From JABCZH01 sp963803775 (GTDB lineage Bacteria; Acidobacteriota; Terriglobia; Terriglobales; Acidobacteriaceae), in the NCBI GenBank assembly GCA_963803775.1, contig CAWDNS010000005.1, positions 62,001 to 126,000 of the forward strand: DNA of 64,000 bases, given 5' to 3'. The translations under genes and the position numbers were made by a program. Every line of letters begins with the position of its first letter. Position 1 is the stretch's first letter. Of this stretch, positions 18,077 through 26,872 are shown one piece after another. Below the pieces are notes generated by a model. That model ran no database searches. It had not been told where the DNA came from and was given only the letters and a program-made list of their open reading frames with translations.

Positions 18077-18118
18077 AGTCTCTTCTTCTTGGGTGACACG
18101 ACTCCTAGCAGCCGCCCT

Positions 18119-21100
18119 TTACCGTTTGACAAACTTAGGGCGGAGTTTCCCCTTGATTTCCCCAGCTTTCATTCTGAAGACACCGCTTACCTGTAATTCT
18201 CCCTTCCAATCATCGTGACTCCAACTACCACCAATCATTTGTTTGGCTCCCAATAGAGTCCAAATAACTTCGTATCCAACGCTGTCTAAAAAGCTCAGAA
18301 ATTGTTTTTTTCGAACGAGCAGTGTATTCGGGCCGGGATAGGAAACCGCCGGGTCGAAAGCCACAAGATCGCCTACGGCATCGAAAAATCTCCCCTCCCG
18401 GCCATTCCATCGGAGCCCCATCCTCTCAACCAGCCATTTCCCAGGAAGATAAATGTGAAAAGGTTCGTCCCCCGAACAGTCAAATGAATTCGGTCGCGAA
18501 GAATACGTGCCCGACGTGATAACAAGCGAACCAGGTAAGTCGCGCAGCTTGGAATGCTCTCCCTCGGAAGAAGGATCGACGACTGTTTCGGCTGCAGCTA
18601 GAGCCGGTGCCCAATAGAACTCTCCAAGAAATGCGCCATCATGCTCGTTGCGCCACGGCATCCATTGGCCCCAGAAATGTTGCTTCGACAGCCAGGAGAA
18701 CACTTTCGTAGCATCTTGTTTTTCGACCAGATAGCTTCGAATCTGGTACCAGAGCCTTCTTCTGGGTTTTTCGAAATCGTCCTCAGACGGCGGAGCCTCT
18801 TCTTTCCACTCGGGGAATTGTTCAAGGGCCAACCACTCCGAACCATCATCGGGGTTCGACACCTCAATAAGTGATTCAACAGCCGGAAGATCTTTAACGG
18901 CGCTGATCCACTTTGCATCCGTCTCAGTGCTCCAGTTGTACGGCGCGCGAGGAGACCACCAGCGTCCGTCTTCACGTTCGTTTGATCCTCCAGGAAGATC
19001 AAGAATTGCACAAGATGGGTCGATGTCACGCCCAAAGAACTGCCACGGTCCCTCGTACTTCTTTTTGTCATCGCGCAACTGATTGTCGTATTCAAAATTG
19101 TCGGCGACGAGTCCCAAGAACTCGTGGTACGCGATCCACTGGTACTTCTTTCCCATCCGCTCCGCTTTTCTGGCGCTTCGATCCCATGCGCGCGCGTTTA
19201 CGTCGCGATCAAAACGTCCAAATTTGTCCACTGACCAACCGAGATCGAATACCCTTTGAAGAATCCACCGCTGCGCGATCGAAAGGTCGAAGCGGTTCTC
19301 ACGGCCCCTCGATTGGCTGGTCAAGTATGGCACCACATCTTTGCGGTAACGCTGAAGTTCCGTTCGGTCCAGAACCGCTTCGAACGACCTCTCTGCTTTC
19401 CTTAACCGTTCTTTAGCAGAGTTGTCGCTTACACGCGGAATCTTCTGCTTACCCTGGCCCTTGGGCATCAACGACGCGAAGCCAGCGAATAACGCTTGCG
19501 ACCTCGCATTCTCCACTTTTGTCCAGGCTTTCTTCTCTCTTTCACCAAGACCACTTAGAAAGGCTTCATACTTTTCTTGCGGCGACACTGGGGGACGGTT
19601 TCCTAGCCTGATAGAAGACCACTCAAAAGAGCCGGAATTGGTTCCTATCACGTATCTCGCAAAATCTCCGAACCCCATCACCGACTCGTAAATGGAAATC
19701 CTTGCCCATTCGTCATCGGGCATTTTGTCAACATGTGTTCCGTACTTAGCCTTCAATTCATTTTCTGCAGGGATCGCTTTCGGCCATGCAGCCCCATAAG
19801 GGGGGCGCACTTTTGATGCATCGATTTTAAAGTTCGTGCAGCGACGCAGAGCGACTTCGATGACACCCCGCGCATAATCCCGAGCTAATAGGTGGCTTGG
19901 CGGCTCTCCCTTGGCAAAAATCCAGTCATACACAAACTGGCCCAACTCCTGCAGCTGAGTTGGGTTTGTGCTTTTCATCGCGTATCCATAAGCCACGGCG
20001 CATATTCGTTCAAGGACGTACGGATCGTTCACGGATCGAAAATTATTCAGTACGGGCAAGAGTACGTCAATTCTGGGCCCGATGACCTTCACCAAAGTCT
20101 TAGTCGCCCTGTCCCTCAGGTAACGGTTTGAGCTCGTCAAAAGCCAGCCAATTGCCGTTGCATAGAGAACTGCTGCCTCTCTATCCAGTTGTTTGCCTGT
20201 CAGTGGGGACCAGGCCCAGTCGAGAAGGCGATCAATAGCCGATTGTGTGCCGTATTGCTTGTGCAGGTAGGTAGACCACCAAGCGTCGCGGTCCGGCATC
20301 GAAAATTTGCTCAAGTGCTTGTGAAGAAATCCAGCGTTTAACGGGTGACCCGGAACAGGCGCAAGGATGAGCATCGAATCCCAAAAACGGTCAAACGACT
20401 CCCGATAAGCCAAGACCTCGGCATTTATGTACTTCAGAGTGTTGTCGGTGAATGCTTCCCGTTTTCGCCAAAATAAGCTTTCCAAAAAAGCCAAACGCAC
20501 TGATCTAAGGTTCGCGCGGTGCGGGACGAGTTCTGGTAGCTCTCTTTGGGCAACTTCCGGCAATTGAATACAAAGGGCCTCGATGAGACCCTGATTGCGC
20601 CACAGCGCGCCATCGTCACTTAAGATTGCCCCCAATGGTTTCGTTGGTTTGAATGATGCAGCCGGACGCTTCTTATTCAAGTGCTTGTCCAGCATTAATT
20701 TCGCGATGCGGTGATCGGCAAATCTCTCATACGAAAATCGAATGACGCGTTCCAATTTCTGCTGACCATCTACAGGAAAAAGGTCTTCGGCAAATACCCC
20801 TTCACCGATCAAATGGCGCGATAGAGATGTCTCGTACTCTCGCCCTGGCAGGAAGGCGTCGATGTTCTTTTTGGCCACTTTGAAAGGCAGCCAACGCAGG
20901 CCCTTCTCCGCCATCACTTTTGTGATCTTATCGGTTGCGTTCTGAACGATGCGCTCTTTCGCATCAAAATTGAGGTGATCGGGGTGTGCTAGCTTGTCAT
21001 TCAGTGAGTCCAAATAGAATTCAAAAATCGAACTTATTCCATGTAAACCTGCAGGCACACGCGACAATCCTTTGTTTCGGATTCCTTTGCAAAACAGCAT

Positions 21101-22660
21101 GAGGAATTGTGGACTTGTGAATTCTGGATACAGGAGCGGTACGCTTGGCTCGATCCCGAAATGCGTGAAAAACCTGTTCGCCGCTTCATATTCATGCTCC
21201 TCAAAGCCACGGTGTTGTTCCCTGACCATTTGGTTGCCTGAACTCAGCTGCGGGGGAACGATGACCTCTTCATACGAACTCCGCACGCTTACAGCTATGC
21301 CTAAGCGAGAGTAGCGTTCTAGCTGAGCTAACATTCCCGCTAGATACTTGGTCCAGATTTTCTGGCCCTCGCCCTCGTTAAGTGCATCTATCAGGATTAA
21401 CGCTCTGGTTCCGGATGCTTGGGCTGCAGCATCCATGGCCCCGAGGAATTGCTCTCTCGTGCACGAAAGGCCCAAGAAGTCCAGAATCTGCTTCCAGGGT
21501 TCTGTTGCCCTGAATTGCTCTCCGAGCAATACGACTGTCGGATATCCCTTTTTAATCCTCTGTTCAGCGACATCACAAAATAGGTGGGTCTTCCCTGATC
21601 CCGCTGTTCCCACGATCAAGAGAGCCGGCCTATTAGACGACCGCGCCGTTCCACTTTGAGAGAATTCGCGGAGATCGTGTAGTGACCTGAGAAGCTCTCC
21701 GACCGCGTAAATCTCGTTTCTCAGGTCTACATCTGGTACTTGCCCAATCTGACCCGTTGCGGTCTTAGCCTTCTTGCTCTCTTCTTCTTGTTGCCTCAGC
21801 ACTCCGATACAACGTCGCACAGATTCAATCTGTGGGACGGCAAGATCGTCAAATGGTAATTGTTCCCAATTGTGATCCCGCATCCTATCCAAGACCCGAA
21901 GAAGCCTCCGCATGTTTTCTTGAACACTCAGTGCATCCGTCTCGCTTATTTCCGAGAGCCTTCTTAGAGGCAGTAGCCGGAAAGCCTTTCCAATGCTTCG
22001 TAAATGGGAATCAAGTAATGAGAGGAACGCCGCTGTACGCCCTAGCCCCTCGAACACTTTCGCGATCGGTAGTTCGACATTGAGCTGTGGGGTATATCTG
22101 TCACCGGCGTTTGCGATGACCTCACGAATGTGAGCAGCGAACCAGGACTGAGTCAGGAACTCTTGATCGAACCAGAATTTGTATCGTCCAACATGCTCGT
22201 CTCTTGAGAGACGTTCATAAATCTCATGGTCTCCCCAGTAGTCGAATTGTATCGATTTGCCAAGTCGCTTGGCTTGCGCCTGCCACTTCTTTACGTGGAG
22301 GTTCCAATGGTCAAGAAAGGATTTCTGGCCTTTGATTCGAGCGTCCGGCCTATCAAACGGAAGGCAAATGGTATAGCGACTCAGCTGGGGGTGGTTTTTT
22401 AGGGCGCTATAGACGGATTTGTCCAACTGCTGCCATTGTGCCGGCCCAAAGGGCATGGACAGAAATTTGGCTTGCCAGCCCCACTCGCTTCCTGTCGGAA
22501 AAGCCCAAAAACACTCAACTCCTCCATCCGGAGTACCTTTGCGGAGAAATACCGACCCTTGAGGATGCGGCTCGTATTCCGCGAGCTGGCAACACAACTC
22601 TTCAAACGCACTGTTAACCGAATTCTTCCAAGATCGAAGCTTTTTCCACTCCAAAGACAT
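18119..22660 (-). CDS. Giant STAND P-loop NTPase with N-terminal PD-(D/E)xK-like nuclease domain (Avs-like)
   Basis: 1513 residues. An N-terminal domain (about 1-200) carries D45-x3-E49 and Q63-A-K65, the layout of Mrr/Cap4-like nucleases (D...QxK). A central P-loop NTPase has Walker A GTAGSGKTH at 351-359 and Walker B LILIDALNEG at 421-430. The remaining roughly 900 residues are helical, as in the sensor repeats of STAND proteins. The order nuclease-STAND-sensor matches the Avs family, which recognises phage proteins and then cuts DNA. Which Avs type it belongs to cannot be told by eye. It converges on the SIR2 gene, 42 bp apart. Confidence 0.75.
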   Translation of the reverse strand: MSLEWKKLRSWKNSVNSAFEELCCQLAEYEPHPQGSVFLRKGTPDGGVECFWAFPTGSEWGWQAKFLSMPFGPAQWQQLDKSVYSALKNHPQLSRYTICLPFDRPDARIKGQKSFLDHWNLHVKKWQAQAKRLGKSIQFDYWGDHEIYERLSRDEHVGRYKFWFDQEFLTQSWFAAHIREVIANAGDRYTPQLNVELPIAKVFEGLGRTAAFLSLLDSHLRSIGKAFRLLPLRRLSEISETDALSVQENMRRLLRVLDRMRDHNWEQLPFDDLAVPQIESVRRCIGVLRQQEEESKKAKTATGQIGQVPDVDLRNEIYAVGELLRSLHDLREFSQSGTARSSNRPALLIVGTAGSGKTHLFCDVAEQRIKKGYPTVVLLGEQFRATEPWKQILDFLGLSCTREQFLGAMDAAAQASGTRALILIDALNEGEGQKIWTKYLAGMLAQLERYSRLGIAVSVRSSYEEVIVPPQLSSGNQMVREQHRGFEEHEYEAANRFFTHFGIEPSVPLLYPEFTSPQFLMLFCKGIRNKGLSRVPAGLHGISSIFEFYLDSLNDKLAHPDHLNFDAKERIVQNATDKITKVMAEKGLRWLPFKVAKKNIDAFLPGREYETSLSRHLIGEGVFAEDLFPVDGQQKLERVIRFSYERFADHRIAKLMLDKHLNKKRPAASFKPTKPLGAILSDDGALWRNQGLIEALCIQLPEVAQRELPELVPHRANLRSVRLAFLESLFWRKREAFTDNTLKYINAEVLAYRESFDRFWDSMLILAPVPGHPLNAGFLHKHLSKFSMPDRDAWWSTYLHKQYGTQSAIDRLLDWAWSPLTGKQLDREAAVLYATAIGWLLTSSNRYLRDRATKTLVKVIGPRIDVLLPVLNNFRSVNDPYVLERICAVAYGYAMKSTNPTQLQELGQFVYDWIFAKGEPPSHLLARDYARGVIEVALRRCTNFKIDASKVRPPYGAAWPKAIPAENELKAKYGTHVDKMPDDEWARISIYESVMGFGDFARYVIGTNSGSFEWSSIRLGNRPPVSPQEKYEAFLSGLGEREKKAWTKVENARSQALFAGFASLMPKGQGKQKIPRVSDNSAKERLRKAERSFEAVLDRTELQRYRKDVVPYLTSQSRGRENRFDLSIAQRWILQRVFDLGWSVDKFGRFDRDVNARAWDRSARKAERMGKKYQWIAYHEFLGLVADNFEYDNQLRDDKKKYEGPWQFFGRDIDPSCAILDLPGGSNEREDGRWWSPRAPYNWSTETDAKWISAVKDLPAVESLIEVSNPDDGSEWLALEQFPEWKEEAPPSEDDFEKPRRRLWYQIRSYLVEKQDATKVFSWLSKQHFWGQWMPWRNEHDGAFLGEFYWAPALAAAETVVDPSSEGEHSKLRDLPGSLVITSGTYSSRPNSFDCSGDEPFHIYLPGKWLVERMGLRWNGREGRFFDAVGDLVAFDPAVSYPGPNTLLVRKKQFLSFLDSVGYEVIWTLLGAKQMIGGSWSHDDWKGELQVSGVFRMKAGEIKGKLRPKFVKR

Positions 22661-22708
22661 TTTCTGCGCCTCGCGGAAGTTTCGCTGTTTTAGCTTTACC
22701 CTCGGGAC

Positions 22709-23047
22709 CTATGGGGCGAAAGTCACCTGTTGGTACGGTTCGCCCTTGTGGTGACGGCTAACTTCGATCGTCACCTTCCGGTTAAGCCGTTTCAGAAAAT
22801 CGAGCAGCTTGTCCGTTGTGAAGCGGCTGAAATGCCCATTCATCAAGTGTGATACATCAGGCTGCGCAATGCCTAAGATATCGGAGATTTCCCGCTGTTT
22901 TAGCTTCTTCTCTTCGAGGATTTTGAAGACGTGATATCCGATCTGCGCGCGCGCGAGGAGTTGGTCGGCCTCTTTGAGGCCCAAATCCGCGAAGACGTTC
23001 CCGGACCCTTCTTCAAACTTAATTGGTTTTCGTTTTTTCGTGTTCAT
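22709..23047 (-). CDS. XRE-family antitoxin (HigA-like)
   Basis: About 112 residues from the ATG at 23047. It contains a helix-turn-helix (LKQREISDILGIAQPDVSHL, then MNGHFSRFTTDKLLDFLKRL), the usual DNA-binding antitoxin of HigBA modules. It overlaps the toxin gene end by 29 nt (toxin stop at 23019), so toxin and antitoxin are co-translated with the toxin first, as in higBA. It probably represses the operon through the palindrome in the promoter at 23420-23437. Confidence 0.85.
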   Translation of the reverse strand: MNTKKRKPIKFEEGSGNVFADLGLKEADQLLARAQIGYHVFKILEEKKLKQREISDILGIAQPDVSHLMNGHFSRFTTDKLLDFLKRLNRKVTIEVSRHHKGEPYQQVTFAP

Positions 23048-23360
23048 GTGCCAACTCCTGTGCTTCCGCATACCGCTTCTTGATCAAGTCAACATCCCGC
23101 TTCGGGGTCTCAATGCCTTTTTTCGACTTCTTCTGAAAGGCGTGCAAGACATAAATTCTCTTCCCAATCTGCACGGCCAAGACGACCCGGTATGCGTCAG
23201 AGGCGTATCGAAGGGCAATCTCAAGAACGCCGCTACCCACACCTTTGAACGGCTTGACATCTTTCGGCATCCCGCCAAACTGAACGAGCTGCAGCTCATC
23301 GCCGAGCAGTTTTTGTGCGCCATCCGGAAAATCCCGAATATCCTTTTTCGAGCTTCCCAT
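23019..23360 (-). CDS. HigB-like toxin (phage Gp49 / DUF891 family)
   Basis: Core MGSSKKDIRDFPDGAQ, GVLEIALRYASDAYRVVLAV and YVLHAFQKKSKKGIETP is the RelE-superfold HigB pattern, a ribosome-dependent mRNA interferase. The open frame extends to 23417, but that start lies inside the -10 box, so translation must begin downstream: ATG 23360, or GTG 23381 or TTG 23402, which would keep the usual residues before the core. The true start is unsettled. The antitoxin gene overlaps its 3' end. Confidence 0.85.
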   Translation of the reverse strand: MGSSKKDIRDFPDGAQKLLGDELQLVQFGGMPKDVKPFKGVGSGVLEIALRYASDAYRVVLAVQIGKRIYVLHAFQKKSKKGIETPKRDVDLIKKRYAEAQELAHEHEKTKTN

Positions 23361-23415
23361 CCAGACGACCGGCCGCAACACCGGAGGTTTATCTCTGTCC
23401 AAACCACACCTCATC

Positions 23416-23444
23416 AATATATAGTAAAAATACTATAATGTCAA
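23416..23444 (-). promoter_or_regulatory. Toxin-antitoxin promoter with embedded palindromic operator
   Basis: On the minus strand: consensus -35 TTGACA (23444-23439), exactly 17 bp, then -10 TATATT (23421-23416). Between and overlapping them is a perfect inverted repeat TATAGTA-N4-TACTATA (23420-23437), ideally placed for an antitoxin dimer to block polymerase. Confidence 0.75.
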
Positions 23445-23461
23445 CCTCCGCGCGGTCAGCC

Positions 23462-24667
23462 CTATTTAAAGTAGATCTCCGCTGTAGCGGCAGCCAGATC
23501 CTCTAGCCTGCTGGCGTATTCGTTGATGTTCGCGAATTCAAGTTTTGTACGCTCGAAGAAATGATATGGCTCCAGTTCCCTCGCGGTCAGAAGAACCGCC
23601 CGGCGCCGGTATTTATCATTCAGTGTCTTGGCGAGAGCTATCTCTTCCGCCGTAAACGGGCAGAGTTTGGCCAGCACCATGTAAGTTTCAAATCGCTTGC
23701 GCGGGAACGCATCGGCGACCCTTTTCAGATGATCGATGTCTTTCGCATCGATGGTGCCTATGTCTTTGCCTCTTTCGGCTTTCCCTCCACGATCTTTGCA
23801 CTCACCAATTACGACCACAGTTTTATCCGGATAGGATTCTGGAATCAACCATACAAAGTCCACCTCGCATTTCGGTAAATCCGTTGCGGGCTTCGGTTCG
23901 AGATCCAGGGACGGAGAGTACATGGCGCTATGAAACAATCCGCCCATGTTGATCTTGAATTGCTGAAGCGTTAACACCACTGGGATCGCCCCTTGCGCGT
24001 TCCTTTCCGCCCCCATAACACCAGATCTTCGGTAGTGCCATACGCCATTCACCAACTGCCTCGTTGCATCGAATTCGCGTCCGCATAGTTCACAAACTAT
24101 CCGTTGCTTTAGCACATCCAACGCCGTCCAACTGCTCATCCGGCAATTGGGGCACGTTAATTCCGAGCCCATGCGGAAGAGTCCCTTATCGACCAAATAT
24201 GTAAAGACAGCCTCTGGTTTCAATTTACTGTTCCAGTCCCTGGGCTCAATGAAAAGGCCTTCAAACTCCTTGAAGCTGCTGCTGGGATTCTCTGGGTCTT
24301 TGCCGCCAATGAGTTCCAATGCACTCTTTTTGGTGAACGCCGCCGTGGGCCCATGCGTTTTCAATAATCGGCGCACGCCTGCGATCTTGAAAACCCTGGC
24401 ACCATCCACGCCACCGAGCTGCGCGATGAGCTGTCGCGCAATAAGGCCACCCGCACTCAGCTTCGCGGAGAAGCCCGCCAACCCGAACAACTTTTCGAAC
24501 AAGTCGGCCACAGGCATGGCATAGACAAAGGAGGACGTATCAGCAGCGTCGATAACCAAACCGACGGTTTCCGATTCACTACGCAGTTTGTCATAGTGGA
24601 AATGCATCGTCCGAGCATAGAACTCGTTCAATTCGGGGATGTAGGGCGGTGTCAGCGTGTGATCTTC
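23462..24667 (-). CDS. Zinc-ribbon + PD-(D/E)xK nuclease-like protein, N-terminus probably removed by an IS element
   Basis: Numbered from the TTG at 24631 (389 aa), it has a zinc ribbon (C160/C163 and C180/C183) and a nuclease-like core with D258 in CEVDFVWLIPE and E277-x-K279 in VVIGECKD. No trusted start exists: the frame stays open past 24631 (reading HEDHTLTPPYIPELNEF) up to the IS3 end at 24668. The gene has therefore probably lost its 5' part. Function unknown; neighbours suggest defence. It lies 45 bp upstream of the toxin-antitoxin frame but has no visible promoter left of the IS. Confidence 0.65.
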   Translation of the reverse strand, partial: EDHTLTPPYIPELNEFYARTMHFHYDKLRSESETVGLVIDAADTSSFVYAMPVADLFEKLFGLAGFSAKLSAGGLIARQLIAQLGGVDGARVFKIAGVRRLLKTHGPTAAFTKKSALELIGGKDPENPSSSFKEFEGLFIEPRDWNSKLKPEAVFTYLVDKGLFRMGSELTCPNCRMSSWTALDVLKQRIVCELCGREFDATRQLVNGVWHYRRSGVMGAERNAQGAIPVVLTLQQFKINMGGLFHSAMYSPSLDLEPKPATDLPKCEVDFVWLIPESYPDKTVVVIGECKDRGGKAERGKDIGTIDAKDIDHLKRVADAFPRKRFETYMVLAKLCPFTAEEIALAKTLNDKYRRRAVLLTARELEPYHFFERTKLEFANINEYASRLEDLAAATAEIYFK

Positions 24668-24687
24668 GTGTAGTGCACCCCGTCAAA

Positions 24688-25566
24688 CTAGACACATGGG
24701 GCCGTGTTTGAAGTGATGGTTTGAGCGAAGACCGCACGAGCGTCGTGCGGGGTTCGTCCGTGGAGTCCGCGATGCGGACGGTCGTGATTGTACTCCTCGA
24801 TCCAGCGCGCGATGCTCAACTTCGCCTGGGCGAAGTTCTGATACTCGTTGAGCCACACCTCCTCTTCTTTTAAGCTGCGATGAAACCGTTCGATGTAGCT
24901 GTTGCCCTCAGGATGGTTGTAGGCCGTGCGCCGGTGCGTGATGCCTAACTGATTCAGGGTTTCGACATACCGCGCCGAAGTGAACTGGGTGCCGTTGTCG
25001 GTGGTCAAAGTCAAACCCGTTCCACGAGGACCGAAAGGCAAAACCTCCAGCACGGCGCGGTTGAGCGCCGCCAGAGCTTCCTCGGTGCGACAGCGCAGAC
25101 TCAAGTCCCAGCCCACGATCTCGCGCGTGCAGCAATCGATCACCGAAACCAGATACGCCCAGCCCACACTCGGTCCGGCCCAGACCTTGGTCATGTCCGA
25201 CTGCCAGACGTGATTGGGATGCGGCGCTTCCACCTTGCCCCAGTCCTTTCTGCGCGAGATCTGGAAGCGGCGCTGCCGCACCAGCAGTCCGCGTTCCCGC
25301 ATCACGCGCAGGGCCCGCTTGCCATTGACCACCAGCCCGTGATGCCGCCCCAGCCACCAGACCACGCGACGATACCCGTAAGCTGGTTTCTCGCCGCAGG
25401 CCAGGACGATTTCCTGATCCTGCGAACGATCCGCACGGCTGCCGCGCCGTCGCGGCTGATAGTAGAGACTTGACCGGCTGACCTGAATCGTCTCGGCCAC
25501 CAGCTTCGCTTCTTTCCCTTGGGCCACCAGTTCTCGTGCCGACGAATGCGCTTGCCCGCAGCTCAC
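24688..25566 (-). CDS. IS3-family transposase OrfB
   Basis: 292 residues with the IS3 HTH_21 region (EKPAYGYRRVVWWL) and an rve-type DDE integrase core: WQSDMT (first Asp), TTDNGTQF (second Asp) and YIERFHRSLKEEEVW (Glu). Full length for the family. It overlaps orfA by 4 nt; a -1 frameshift probably makes the OrfAB fusion transposase. Confidence 0.95.
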   Translation of the reverse strand: MSCGQAHSSARELVAQGKEAKLVAETIQVSRSSLYYQPRRRGSRADRSQDQEIVLACGEKPAYGYRRVVWWLGRHHGLVVNGKRALRVMRERGLLVRQRRFQISRRKDWGKVEAPHPNHVWQSDMTKVWAGPSVGWAYLVSVIDCCTREIVGWDLSLRCRTEEALAALNRAVLEVLPFGPRGTGLTLTTDNGTQFTSARYVETLNQLGITHRRTAYNHPEGNSYIERFHRSLKEEEVWLNEYQNFAQAKLSIARWIEEYNHDRPHRGLHGRTPHDARAVFAQTITSNTAPCV

Positions 25567-25853
25567 TCGCCCAGCACGTTTTTTAAGATCTCGATCTGCA
25601 GGTGCGATCGGCCCAAAGCCCGCTCCAGTTGCTTGATCCGCTTCTCCTGCTCCACATCGGGCCGCGCGGCTGCGCTTCTCCCCCCAAGCGCAGCCTTGGC
25701 TCCTTCTTCCACTTCATCTTTCCAACGATAGTAAAGCGTAGGGGCGATCTCGTACTTGCGGCAGGTCTCGGCGACGTTGCCGCTCTTCAGTCCTTCCAAC
25801 ACAATCTGCCACTTCTCTTCCGGGGTTCTCTGAACTTTCGGCTTCCTTGGCAT
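25563..25853 (-). CDS. IS3-family OrfA (DNA-binding helix-turn-helix)
   Basis: 96 residues; HTH of the transposase_8 type (GNVAETCRKYEIAPTLYYRW) followed by a leucine-zipper-like helix (IKQLERALGRSHLQIEILKN). It binds the IS ends and is the first half of the fusion transposase. Confidence 0.93.
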   Translation of the reverse strand: MPRKPKVQRTPEEKWQIVLEGLKSGNVAETCRKYEIAPTLYYRWKDEVEEGAKAALGGRSAAARPDVEQEKRIKQLERALGRSHLQIEILKNVLGE

Positions 25854-25922
25854 TCTCGCCTCCTGGCGGAGGCCCCAAGCCTAACTAACTTCTCTGTCCA
25901 GTTCTAGCGGGGTGCACTACAC

Positions 25923-26538
25923 TTTGCTTGCCAATCTCAAGAAGGTGCTTGTGCGAAAAGGAAGTCTGAGCAGCAACATCATCGACCGCCGCAGAGCAGG
26001 AGGCTGCACCAGCACCTATATAAAACGCTTTGGTTCCTTGTTCAAGGTCTACGAGCAAGTCGGTTTCGAACCACCTGCCAGTATTTGCGCGATGAGTAAA
26101 CACGGCCATAGCAATCGCGCCCTGCGTGCAGGTCTTCTCCGTGAGATTCAAGGATTGTTTCCCACCGAGGTGAGAATTGTCCGCTCAGGGAGGGAGCAAA
26201 AGGAAGTCGTTGAGGTCGATGGACGGTTCAAGGTTTCCGTGCTCCTGTGCGGAAAGCGAAACCGCAGAGGCAAGCGAGGCCAGTTCCCCTGGCTTCTGCG
26301 AGTCTCGCCCCGAGATAGACACAATCTTGCTCTCATCTGCATATTGGACCCCCAGTGGCAAAATATCGCGTTCTATCACTTGGTCCGACCTATCGGGGAT
26401 GCGGTTAAGCAATCTCATTGCTTTTACAAAGATGACTTGTGGTTGGCCAACTCGGGGATGGAACTGAAGGATCTATGCGACTTTTGTGACATGGTAAGAA
26501 GTCTTGCTTCCGTGCCGTTTGTCCCGTCCATGAGGTGA
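25923..26538 (+). pseudogene. C-terminal remnant of a serine recombinase
   Basis: The frame runs out of the IS end without its own start. Its sequence (LLANLKKVLVRKG, STYIKRFGSLFKVYEQVGF, then a beta-rich tail) matches the C-terminal region of the recombinases at 33139 and 34703, which contain LLADLRELLATKG and GTYRGRFGSLSEAF. The catalytic and core recombinase domains are missing. It shows that a third member of this recombinase family once stood here and was broken by the IS. Confidence 0.75.
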
Positions 26539-26704
26539 GCTTTACCCAAACTTCCCTCCAAAGTAGGCACCCTTGGCGGGATCGTTGGCGTAACACATCA
26601 CCATTGCGCGCATTGACCCAGGACATGAAAAACATTCCGTTTCTTTTGCTGACCTCTGTGCAGGGGATTACCTTTCCCAGGGAGGATGGCCTACAATACC
26701 CGCC

Positions 26705-26872
26705 GTGTTTCCCTGTCCCTACTGCAAAAAGGAGACTGACGTGACAGGTACTGCTGACTTCCCCACGATTGATATGGGCAGGGCTATCTGTCGACACTGC
26801 GGCAAAGAGTTCATCATCGTCGAGAACCTCCCGATGACCCAGGAGCAGTATCACGCCAGCAAGCCTCAATGA
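26705..26872 (+). CDS. Small zinc-knuckle protein
   Basis: 55 residues from GTG 26705: PCPYC near the start, then CRHCGKEF at 29-36, a two-CxxC zinc ribbon, with an acidic, polar tail. Its end overlaps the end of dnaE2 on the opposite strand by 7 bp. Function unknown. The antisense open frame of 154 residues over the same stretch lacks any recognisable character. Confidence 0.5.
   Translation: MFPCPYCKKETDVTGTADFPTIDMGRAICRHCGKEFIIVENLPMTQEQYHASKPQ

Larger units (their letters stand above)
24668..25922 (-). mobile_element. IS3-family insertion sequence
   Basis: About 1.25 kb. The ends form a 15-bp perfect inverted repeat, GTGTAGTGCACCCCG at 24668-24682 and its complement at 25908-25922. It encodes orfA and orfB on the minus strand. 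No clear target duplication flanks it (gatcttc before, tttgctt after). A nuclease-like gene is cut on the left and a serine-recombinase tail on the right, so its insertion was probably accompanied by deletion or rearrangement. Confidence 0.85.

Noticed and set aside
24668..24671. A 3-4 bp target duplication at the IS3 ends
   Set aside because: Flanking bases do not match; the apparent GTG/CAC match is part of the inverted repeat itself.
26405..26869. 154-residue minus-strand frame between the recombinase remnant and dnaE2
   Set aside because: No start site or domain; it overlaps the Cys-rich small gene, which has better coding character.
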